From positions 83,532,151 through 83,596,150 of the forward strand of contig NC_133120.1 in NCBI RefSeq assembly GCF_033568475.1: a stretch of DNA of 64,000 nt, in the 5' to 3' direction. Under the pieces are notes generated by a model, which saw only the letters and a program-made list of their open reading frames with translations, did no database searches and was not told the DNA's origin. Origin of the DNA: Henckelia pumila (taxonomy: Eukaryota > Streptophyta > Magnoliopsida > Lamiales > Gesneriaceae). The first letter of the stretch is position 1. Every line of letters begins with the position of its first letter. Below are positions 24,158 to 34,400 of the stretch, in pieces. Made by a program: the position numbers and the translations under genes.

Positions 24158-24290
24158 TTTGATATTATGAGCACCTATGATATGCACTTTTGTGTGCATC
24201 GCTGACGTGTCATTCTCTACATCCAATAGGTGAATGCCACATCAGCAGGTGCATACATAAGTACACATGATAGGTGCTCACCGTATCAAA
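24158..24290. mobile_element. Palindromic MITE 1
   Basis: The left end (TTTGATATTATGAGCACCTATG) and the complement of the right end (TTTGATACGGTGAGCACCTA) form imperfect terminal inverted repeats. Pairing continues inward through GCATC/GACGTG segments, making most of the element a hairpin. Flanks are TA-rich, so no target duplication can be defined. Confidence 0.75.
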
Positions 24291-24307
24291 AATCTATATA
24301 TATATAG

Positions 24308-24460
24308 AGTTTCTTTCAAGTGCTCACCTATCATGCCCACTACAATGTCCACTAATGACGTGACACTATTCTATTGGACCTATAATTTATCACATCTTTA
24401 TCACATCCAATAGAATAGTGTCACGTCATTGGTGGGCATGATAGGTGGACACTTGAAAAA

Positions 24461-24464
<4 letters not shown>
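24308..24464. mobile_element. Palindromic MITE 2
   Basis: Arms of about 65-70 bases (from GTTTCTTTCAAGTG inward to CTATTCTATTGGA, and the reverse complement on the right) enclose a loop of about 20 bases. It lies between TATATA tracts, directly after MITE 1, and shares the CACCTATCATG core with it. Confidence 0.88.

Positions 24465-24496
<32 letters not shown>
24465..24496. repeat. TA microsatellite
   Basis: About 16 AT/TA units directly follow palindromic MITE 2. Confidence 0.9.
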
Positions 24497-24504
<8 letters not shown>

Positions 24505-24897
24505 GATTAATCAAACCGTGGCATGCACAAATTTACATGATAATTGTTAAAATATACATCATTAATGAAATTATCAGAGATTTAGAGTTTACTAATAATT
24601 AATAACCATTGATTAATTATGATTTGGATTAGATTTACATAATATATAATATCGGTAGATGAGATCCTAGCATATGGATAATACTCAAACCATGCATCCA
24701 ACGATTCGTATTTTTACACACATGCGTATTTAATTATATATTGTTGACATGTCAAATCATGGAACATTAAATCTATAATTGGGGTATTATCCATATACTA
24801 TGTTGAAATCTACCGTATAATATAATATCATATAATAAATGGCATTGGAATCCCAATGTGAATGGATAATATCTTTGACCTTCGAATGCAAAATTAA

Positions 24898-24903
24898 TAT
24901 AAA
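24898..24903 (+). promoter_or_regulatory. TATA box of the small proline-rich gene
   Basis: TATAAA lies 75 bases before the ATG at 24978. It is followed by a CT/ACC-rich leader typical of plant 5' UTRs. Confidence 0.6.
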
Positions 24904-24977
24904 CCCCACCAAACCCACCTCTTCTCCCCCACATTCCAAACCCAAATACCTCTCCATTATTTATTACAGACAATTCA

Positions 24978-25214
24978 ATGTCCCAGAGGACCCACCGCCA
25001 CCAACGGCGGCCGTCTCAGGGTGTGTTCGTGCTGCCGGAAAACCTCTCCGACCCTCTTACGGAGGATGCCGCAGGTGGAGAAAGCAAGGTCGTCAGGCAG
25101 CAACCGCCTTCTTCCGCCACTCTAGTTCCGCCGCCGACACACTTTCCGCCGCCGCAAGCTCCTCCGAAGCCGGTGGAAGAAATGCCGTTTCCCGATCGTT
25201 CTAGTAAAGGATAG
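24978..25214 (+). CDS. Small proline-rich plant protein, 78 aa, function unknown
   Basis: A single-exon frame begins MSQRTHRHQRRPSQGVFVLP. The N terminus is strongly basic (residues 4-11), then a short hydrophobic and acidic stretch (VFVLPENLSDPLTED, 16-30), then a Pro/Gln-rich C-terminal half (PPSSATLVPPPTHFPPPQAPPK). There is no signal peptide and no known domain. GC content and codon use stand out from the AT-rich surroundings. A TATA box and CT-rich leader precede the ATG, and these are the main reasons to accept it as a gene. Overlapping frame 24839-25204 has no such support. No close functional relative is recognised, so this could still be a fragment of a larger or broken gene. Confidence 0.6.
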   Translation: MSQRTHRHQRRPSQGVFVLPENLSDPLTEDAAGGESKVVRQQPPSSATLVPPPTHFPPPQAPPKPVEEMPFPDRSSKG

Positions 25215-27580
25215 TAAAGTTTCCCAACCCTCGATCGATCCCAGCTGTGAGATGAAAGCTGTTCGATCGATCGATCGATCGATCAAGAGTTTCTGTTTGA
25301 TTCCCTTTAAAATATAATTTAATAGGATGTTCGTGAAGATCTACATCTGGGTTTTTTTCTTTTTCTTTTTTTTTTGGGAGCACTACATTTGGTGATTTCA
25401 TTTCTTGTTTATGAAACAGCTAGCTAGCTTGATTATGAGAGGAGTGTTAATTAGTCAAATTTTTTAAGTTATTTGAGTTTGTGCATTACTTATAATTAGT
25501 TTATGTTTCTCCAAATCGGGATCTCTCGATCTATTTAGACCGAATATATTAACTAATAAAATTTGTTTCAAAATCTAAATTTCGTGATTCTTTTAATTAA
25601 TATATTATCTTCGTCTCAAATATTGCATCTCTTTTTTCACATATCCAATATGAAAGAGTTCATTTCACTTTTGATTCGTTGGATTTTTTGTGGATATATA
25701 TAATCAGATACTATATATATACATTGTGTAGTATTTAATTTATATCATGCATGACATAAAATAAAAGGGATAAATAAGAGGTGGTGCACCTACCCATCCT
25801 CTTTGGGGAAATTAGAGCACTTATTTAAATGTAGCTTATATTATATATATTTAATGGGTGTACGTAGGGGATTTGTTAGGAATTGAATTTGGACCAAAAA
25901 AAGATAAAAGAGGTGGTGCACCTACCCATCCTCTTTGGGGAAATTTCAGAATCAAACCACATGACACTTCGTTGGACGCATCTCCCTCATTTAGTGCCGA
26001 TGTAGACTGCATCCCCTTTTATTATCATTATTATTACTATCATTATTATTATTATTGTTGTTATTATTATTATTATTATTTGGATAATAATATTGGGACG
26101 ATAGTTTTATTATGGTTTTGTATAATTTTGATGTTACTTAAAATATTGACGCTCCTATGTTATTCTCGATGCGTATACAAGCGAGTGATATGAAAATTCT
26201 ATCTTACATTTAAATTTTGAAAATTTGTGAATTTAGTCCGGTAAGTTGGTCTCTATTTTAGATTTTAGTTTTATGATTTTTCAATGTTTTATTTTTATCT
26301 TCTTTTTAATAAAAAAAAAAAAAATTGTCCTAAATTAGTAAACCAACGGCTATTGTTTATTTGGCACTGATATTCGCATATGCGACTATTGCAAGGATGA
26401 TATAATTTATGTTACACATATTAAAATCAACTTAATAAAAAAATAAAGGAAAACGAGAAATAATTTTCCACACATTTTGATTTAAATTTCTCATTATTAT
26501 TTTTTATGGTAATTTAAATTTCTCATTGTAATAATGAAAAAAATCCAAAGTACTATATGAAAATCAAATTTAGATAAATTATAAGTATAAAATTTAAAAT
26601 ATGTCAAGTTACGAACCAAAATTACAATTTGTGAATTAAATTTAGACTCGAACTTGATCGTTTGCGCATTTTAAACATTATTATTGTTATTATTTACTTT
26701 CATTAATTTGGGAGGATATATAGGACAAAATTATATTGCCTCGTGTCATTGCGTCAATTCCCACTAATTCCATGTTTATAATTCGACGTGTAAACGCCCA
26801 AACATGCAAAGCCCTAGAAAGGCCCCCCTCTTAACTTGGTAGTTGGCCTATCATTATCATTTACTTTAGTTTGCATTTATTTTTATTTTATACCAATTAA
26901 TTAAATATTAAAATATGGTTATTTCGATTTCATACCAATTACGGTTCAAACTTCAAAACACCCCTTCCTTAAAAAATATATATATATATAATATAAGGCA
27001 GCCAGATAATAACACTTGTACTTAATTCTTCCTTTTAAAAAAATAAAGAAAAAAATAAAAATAAAAACCATAACTCATCAACACACAAGATCAAGATACT
27101 TCCAAACTCAAATAGCCTATTTAAGGGAATAGGTCTAATCATTTGTTGATTTTCCTCAAACTAAATCAAACAAAATCATGTATTTGACACACATCTTTTT
27201 TATCAAGTGTAAAATTTATAATATGCAAGAGATGTTATAAATGACAAAAACAAAAAATGTAGGAAATGTGATTGTCAATTACCCAAAACAACAACAACAA
27301 CAATCTTATTAAATTTATTAGGAAAAATATTCCATTTCATTCTTTAGGTACATAATAAAATTAACCCTCCTACATTTATTAAATAAAATAAAGAAAAATG
27401 TTATACATACAAATGAGTGTTAAAATTGGGTTACAATTTTCTTTTCAAATTATAAAATTATATATTTTTTCATTTTATTGGAAAAAAAACTCTTTAAAAA
27501 ATACATTTACATATTCAAATGTAATTCATAATTTAATGTGTATTATTCATTATACGTGTAACATAACGTATAACAATAAT
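25215..27580. other. Intergenic with repeats, no gene seen
   Basis: This includes the 3' region of the small gene and a CGAT tandem run (25264-25284). There is a 37-bp exact-looking direct repeat (25776-25812 and 25908-25944, core AGGTGGTGCACCTACCCATC) and a TTA trinucleotide run (26022-26085). The frame at 25858-26193 crosses these repeats and is rejected as a gene. Confidence 0.65.
26022..26085. repeat. Imperfect TTA trinucleotide microsatellite
   Basis: A run of ATT/TTA units is interrupted by a few C and G bases. Confidence 0.9.
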
Positions 27581-28004
27581 TAGAGTCGATCCTAGGGCAG
27601 GGCTATTAGGGCTCCTGCCTAGGGCCTAAAAATTTTGAAAAAAAATTAGGGGCCCAAAATTCAATGTATATATCAAATAAAATAATTCTAAAAATAAGTT
27701 TATTATACCAAAAATGTATATCTTCAAAATCTTTTTTGTCGATCAAAATCTCACTCTATAACTATTAAAAAAATTCGCTCGGTGAACTGGTGAAGAGAAA
27801 AATCATCGGCTCATGCTGTCTTGCAACACTTATCTCACGAGAAATTCTTTTTCTTTTAATTGGCTCAAGTTTGTTAATTTTTTATTATTGTTATTTAGTG
27901 TTTTTTTTAGATATATATGATATCATGAATGATGTAAAAGTTTTTTTACTTTGGAAAAAAATTATAGTTTCGCCAAAACCTCTGGACAACAAGGACCGAC
28001 TCTG
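27581..28004. mobile_element. hAT-type element relic, 424 bp, non-coding
   Basis: The left end TAGAGTCGATCCTAGG and the complement of the right end CAGAGTCGGTCCTTGT are matching inverted termini. Flanks are ACAATAAT (27573-27580) and GCAATAAT (28005-28012), a 7 of 8 target-site duplication. The interior contains a T-rich stretch and no transposase frame. Confidence 0.8.
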
Positions 28005-28257
28005 GCAATAATATAACCAATGCTAGCATGTTGATGAGGAGTTGGTGAATCGACAATGATCTTCACCAAAAACATGATAAACAACTCAAATAATAATATT
28101 ATTCAATCTTAAAACATCATAATATTAGTTGGAATCATTAGCTAATGTTAGGTTTAAGTTCAACCTCTCCCGATCTGTATTCATGAGTCTAGCTATATCT
28201 TTGAGATATATAATATCGAAAGCGAGTCGAAGAACATATATACAGAAATTAATATTG

Positions 28258-28623
28258 ATGAGTTTCGGTTTCTTGAATTCATTGCTTCGAAGATTTTCTG
28301 ATCCGAGATGGTCTGTGCTGCTGTATGCAGCCACATGGACGGCGCTCTTAACGGTGACAGTGGCAGTGGCGGCGTTCTTGCCGGAATTGGCTTTTGTTTC
28401 AGCTGTCAGCCCTGATTCTTCCGCTTACTGTGGTGGAGTGGCCGGCTCCGTCAGGATCCCGTTAGATATCCCGTCGGAGAGTTTTTGTTTCCGGTCTCAA
28501 CTAGCCAAGAAGTCTAAATTGGATGTTATGATCCCGCCGATATTTGCCGCCATGATTGTAGCAGGCTCGGCTTGTTTGGTCAGAGCTTTGGGCTTGTGGG
28601 AGGTTGAGGATGAGTATAGCTGA
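28258..28623 (+). CDS. Small plant membrane protein, about 121 aa, function unknown
   Basis: I choose the ATG at 28258 (MSFGFLNSLLRRFSDPRW). The frame is open further upstream (another ATG at 28183), but those codons look like AT-rich leader, with a TATATAATATC stretch at about 28207. The protein has a first hydrophobic helix at about 20-48 (from LLYAATWTALLTV through ELAFV) and a loop with a conserved-looking Cys. A second helix lies at about 93-112 (PPIFAAMIVAGSACLVRALG), and it ends in an acidic EVEDEYS tail. The layout matches short two-pass plant transmembrane proteins of unknown role. There are no introns. GC and codon use fit a host gene. It ends 165 bases before the Tekay retrotransposon. 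Confidence 0.75.
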   Translation: MSFGFLNSLLRRFSDPRWSVLLYAATWTALLTVTVAVAAFLPELAFVSAVSPDSSAYCGGVAGSVRIPLDIPSESFCFRSQLAKKSKLDVMIPPIFAAMIVAGSACLVRALGLWEVEDEYS

Positions 28624-28787
28624 TCATTAATTAATGTCGTTCTTGGATACTTTTAATATTTAAAAATATTGTTTGAATATCTATAGTGAAAATTAGATGG
28701 TATAATAATACATAATTGATATATACTACAGGATTAAAAAAAAATTTAGTCATGTATGTTTGTCACTTTGCAATTTTGGTTCTCTAT

Positions 28788-31437
28788 TGAAACGACCCTA
28801 ACTCTATAATAAATAAATATGCGGAAATTTTTTTTTTTTTTTTATACTACTAAATAAATATATGTACATATATGCCCATACATATATGCACAGAATAAAA
28901 TATTTAAAATAAATACATGATTAAATAAATAAACAATTAAATACTTTAGAAAAAAATGCATTCTTTAAAATAATTAAACATCTGAGTCAACCCTAGAATT
29001 AAAAATATACTGCATAAATAAAATAATTAAAATATGTGCATGCACTAAAACATCTAATAAAATATTCCCATAAACCTCAACCACTGAAAATATAATAAAA
29101 TGTTTCACATGACATCATGCACGGTGACTCAGAAGCTGTCACGGTCACGGGGCTACTGCAGCGCTGCTCATACATCCTCACCACCGGTAGGAGTAACCTG
29201 CTCCTCTACGTACTCACCTGCACCATATCAGTGTAGTGAGCCTAGAGGCCCAACATGCATACTAACAAGGGTTTAAAATAATTTAAATCAATTTAGTACT
29301 AATACATACATATACATGAATGAGCATGCTTAAAAATTACATAACATAACTTACTTAAATAAACATAAATACATAATACATAACATACATACTTGAGTTG
29401 TTGAGCATTTATTTTCTTAACATCGAATGGTCCTATCCGTAAGTGTGACCCATAGTGCGACTGATCAGTCTAAGAAACCATCGTACGAGGCTGGTGGCAA
29501 ACCACCCATACATAAATGGCAGAAAACTGCCCATACATAAATGACAGAAACTGTCCATACATAAATGGCCACACTACTTCAATTTCCACCTAAAATATTT
29601 TATTTGCTCAACCATAGAAGTTCAATCATAGCATAAAAATTGATTTCATGAATGCATGTACTTAAATAAATTGTGTGTCCTTCATATATATTTAATTTAA
29701 TTTTCTTACTAACATATAAATATTAAAATAACTTAAATGCATAAAAATAATTAAATATATAATCAGGACACATGCAATTTTCTCATGGATGGTTCTGGAC
29801 TGCTGGCCCTACACTCATGCCCAATAACTTAACGTAAGACTTGGCCCATTAAGACTAAATTAGGCCCAACAACACCGACCCTGGCCCAATGGGCCCAAAA
29901 ACCCATTAACAGGCCCAATAACTTTCATGGGCTCCCAAGCCCATAAAAATTTCTGGCCAACTTAAAAATTTAAATAAAAATTATTAAAAGCCCAAAAATA
30001 AATAAAATAACCCAAAATAATTTAATGTAACCCAAATAAATTAAATGGTACTAATTAAATTTTTGGGAATTTAATTAGTCCATTTAACTCCTAATTAACT
30101 TAAAAACTTAAAAATAAAAATACCCGAGCCCAATTAAAATAACCCGGACCCGGGCCCACTTAACTTAACCCATATTATTTTAGACCCGACCCGGACCCAA
30201 GACCCGACCCGGAACACCCTCAAACCCTAGAACCCGAAACCCTAGCCTACCCTACCCCTCTCGGCCGCCGAGGCTTGGGCAGCAGGCCTTCAACGCCTGC
30301 TGCCGCCCTGCTCCGGCCACGACCGGCCGGAGCTCCGCCGGCAGGACCTTCCCAGGGTCCTGCCGGTTCGAGCCACACCAGGCCCCTGACCCCATGCACG
30401 CCCATACCCCCAAGCCGTAGCCCTTTCTCCCAAACCCTAAACCGTGCGCAGCTGCAGCCTTCTAGCCAACCCCGTTCGGCCGAGCCCTTCTCAGCCCCAA
30501 GCCCTGCCATGGCTCGATCCTTAGGCACCCTAGGACCCCACCTGACCGAACCCTCAGCCCCGAACCAAGCCATGTCAACAAAAATTTTGTGAATCATGAA
30601 TCATGCGTGCAAACAAAAATCTTTCAACAAGTTTTCTGAAAAATAATTAAAAATTTTCGGTGCCTACCATAGCCTACATATTATACACTGATATAATGTT
30701 AAAATGAGAAGAAAATCATGCCTTTCACCGTAGAAATCGATTTAGCACGCACGTAGGACGTTTCCGGGACGACGGGCGAACACACCTTCGAAGCTTTTAA
30801 AAATTTGAGCTATGGAACCTCCTAGGCTTGAGGAAGACGATGAAGATGGAGAATGGAGGAGAGGGAGTGGCGGCTAGGTTGAGTGATCGGTTTGGTGAGG
30901 GATGGGTTTGGGTAGATTAGGTTTTGTTTTAATTAAAATAGGTTTTAGGATAATTAAAAGGTTTAAATATAAAATATAAATTTTAAAACTCTAACTTTAA
31001 AGTTAAAATCTGATAATTTAAATTAAACATATGAAAATCCCGAAATTATAAATTAAGGGAATTTTAAAAATACTAAAAAGTCAATATTTTGGCTAATTTT
31101 GGATAAAAATGGACTCCAAAAATTAAATAAAATTAAATACTTAAAATTTTGAGATAATAAAACTCAAAATACTATTTTAAGGCTCTAAAAAAAAGCTCAT
31201 AAAATAATTTGGGTGGAAAGTTGTCATCTCGTCCGTCCACGGTCCCGTCTACGCGATTAAATAATAAAAATACTAAAAATCATAAAAATCACTAATTATG
31301 GGTTAAATGCTTAGAAATAAATTAAATCATGCATAAATAATTCACATAATTATTTAACCCATAAATCATAAATTTAAATAATTAAATATCCTAATTATGC
31401 AGGCGGATTTACGTAATTAAAAATACCGGGTGTTACA
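28788..31437 (-). repeat. 3' LTR of the Tekay element
   Basis: It starts (minus strand) TGTAACACCCGG and ends CGTTTCA. It contains a GC-rich island (30247-30590), telo-box-like AAACCCTAG words (about 30218-30243) and a cluster of GGCCCA words (29840-30160). The long frames in the GC-rich island are identical in both LTRs and have no protein-like content. Confidence 0.96.
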
Positions 31438-31452
31438 ATTCTCCCCCCCTTA
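31438..31452 (-). promoter_or_regulatory. Polypurine tract of the Tekay element
   Basis: On the minus strand, AAGGGGGGGAGAAT lies directly before the 3' LTR. The palindrome-like ATTTCGAGGACGAAAT sits a few bases upstream (31459-31474). Confidence 0.88.
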
Positions 31453-31482
31453 AATTGAATTTCGTCCTCGAAATTAAAGTAC

Positions 31483-34400
31483 TTACCCGAACAACTCCGG
31501 GTAGCGAGTCCTCATATCCTCCTCGGTCTCCCAAGTAGCTTCCTCCTCCGAGTGATTCAGCCACTGGACTCTGACCATCGGTATGACCCGCGTCCTAAGC
31601 CTCCGCTCCTCCCTAGCCAAGATCCGCACTGGTCTCTCCTCGTAAACAAGATCTGGTGGCAACTGTAAGGGCTCGAAATCCAACACATGCGACGGGTTGG
31701 AGACATATCTCCGAAGCATGGATACATGGAAAACGTTGTGCACTGCCGCTAGCCCTGGAGGTAGAGCTAAACGATAGGCCAACGTGCCAACTCTCTCCAA
31801 GATCTCGAATGGCCCTATATATCTCGGATTAAGCTTGCCTCTCCGTCCAAAACGCGCTACTCCCTTCGTAGGTGACACCTTCAAGAATACGTGATCACCT
31901 ACTGCGAACTCCAAATCGCGTCGTCTGGCATCTGCATAACTCTTCTGCCGACTCTGCGCAGTCCTCATCCTATCTCGAATCTGCGTCACAATGTCAGCTG
32001 TCTGCTGCACAATCTCCGGACCCAACAAAATCCTCTCACCAACCTCATCCCAATGCACCGGAGATCTGCATCTCCTCCCATAAAGTGCTGCATATGGAGC
32101 CATACCTATAGACGACTGAAAGCTGTTGTTATAGGTAAACTCCACTAATGGCAGTCTAGTCTCCCAAGATCCTCGAAAATCGATGACACAAGCTCTCAAA
32201 AGATCCTCGAGAACCTGGATCACTCTCTCAGACTGACCATCTGTCTGGGGATGAAATGCTGTACTGAACAGAAGCCTAGTCCCCATAGCCGTGTGCAGAC
32301 TCTTCCAAAACGCAGATGTGAATCTCGGATCTCTGCCTGACACAATAGACACTGGTATGCCATGCAGTCTAACAATCTCTCTAATGTAAAGCTCTGCATA
32401 CTGTGTCAAAGTATAGTTAGTCCTCACCGGCAAGAAATGAGCTGACTTGGTGAGTCTATCCACAATCACCCAAATCGCTGTGCAACCTCTGGCGCTCCTC
32501 GGCAAGCCAACCACAAAGTCCATCGTAATATTCTCCCATTTCCATTCCGGAATGGGAAGAGGTCTAAGGAGTCCTGCTGGACGCTGATGCTCTGCTTTGA
32601 CTTGCTGACAAGTCAGGCACTCTGACACCACTCTCCCGATGTCACTCTTCATCCCAGGCCACCAATACAATAACTGCAAGTCTCGGTACATCTTCGTACT
32701 TCCGGGGTGAATGGAGTACGGAGATGCATGAGCCTCTGCTAGAATCTCGGCTCTCAACTGATCAACGTTCGGTACCCACATCCTCCCACGGTACTGAACG
32801 ATGCCATCCTCCACTGTATACAAGAGACTACCTCTGGCCTCATCTCTCTGTCTCCATCGCTGTAGCTCCTCATCAGTGGACTGTCCCTCTCTAATCCGAT
32901 CTCTCAAAACTGGCTGCACCGTCAACACTGACAAGCTCGGTGCATGGCCGCTCGGATAGCACTCCAACCCAAATCCCTGAATCTCGGTCTGTAGTGGTAA
33001 CTGTAGCGTCAAACATGATACCACTGACGACTTTCGACTCAAAGCATCTGCTACTACATTAGCCTTACCCGGATGGTAGCTAATGTCACAATCATAGTCC
33101 TTCACAAGCTCAAGCCATCTGCGCTGCCTCATGTTCAACTCCTTCTGGGTGAAGAAGTACTTGAGGCTCTTGTGATCGGTGAAAATCTTGCACTTCTCGC
33201 CGTAAAGATAGTGCCTCCAGATTTTCAACGCAAATACCACTGCTGCAAGCTCCAAATCATGCGTCGGATAGTTCTGCTCATGAATCTTCAACTGTCGCGA
33301 CGCATATGCGATAACTCTGCCACTCTGCATAAGTACTGCGCCCAAACCAAGCTTGGACGCGTCGGTGTACACCACTAACTCCTCATGTGGCACTGTCATA
33401 GCTAACACAGGTGCTGAAGTAAGTGCATCCTTCAGCTGATCAAAGCTCCTCTGACAATCTGGACTCCAACAATACTTCGCGTTCTTCTTGGTTAAGGAAG
33501 TCAAGGGTACTGCAATAGAGGAAAAACCCTTGATGAACTTCCTATAGTATCCTGCCAAACCCAAGAAGCTACGAATCTCCGAAGCATTCTTTGGAATCCC
33601 CCAATCCCTCACTGCCTGCACCTTGGACTGATCCACTGCGATCCCATCCCTATAAATAATGTGGCCTAGAAACGCCACCTGCTCCAACCAAAACTCACAC
33701 TTACTGAACTTTGCAAACAGTCGATGCTCCCTCAAAGTCTGCAAGGCTGTATGCAAATGCTGTGTATGCTCCTCAATGCTCCTCGAGTAGATCAATATGT
33801 CATCAATGAATACAATGACAAACTGATCTAGATACGGCTGGAAAACACGATGCATGAGATCCATAAAAACTGCTGGAGCATTGGTCAACCCAAAGGGCAT
33901 CACCAAGAACTCATAGTGCCCATATCGTGTCCTAAAGGCAGTCTTAGACACGTCTGAATCTCTGACTCTCAGCTGATGGTAACCAGATCGCAGATCGATC
34001 TTGGAGAATACCGAAGCTCCCTGCAACTGATCGAATAAATCCTCTATCCTTGGTAGCGGATACTTATTCTTCACTGTGACTCTGTTGAGCTCTCGGTAGT
34101 CAATGCACAATCTCATGATGCCGTCCTTCTTCTTCACAAACAACACTGGAGCTCCCCATGGAGAAAAGCTAGGGCGAACAAAGCCCTTCTCCAACAGCTC
34201 CTGAATCTGCTCCTTCAACTCTCTCATCTCTGTAGGAGCAAGTCGATATGGTGCCTTAGAGATAGGCACAGTATCTGGCAACAACTCAATACTGAACTCC
34301 ACCTCTCTCACTGGTGGAACTCCTGCAACATCGTCAGGAAAAACATCTGGATAGTCACGTACCACCTCTATGTCTGATAAAGATCTGCTAGAAACATCCG

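Noticed and set aside
25858-26193. 111-aa plus-strand frame
   Set aside because: It crosses a direct repeat and a TTA microsatellite; poly-Tyr content is an artefact.
30247-30597. Long frames on both strands in the GC-rich part of the Tekay LTR (also 37734-38084)
   Set aside because: They are duplicated exactly in both LTRs, have low-complexity Pro/Gly/Arg content and come from GC-rich composition.
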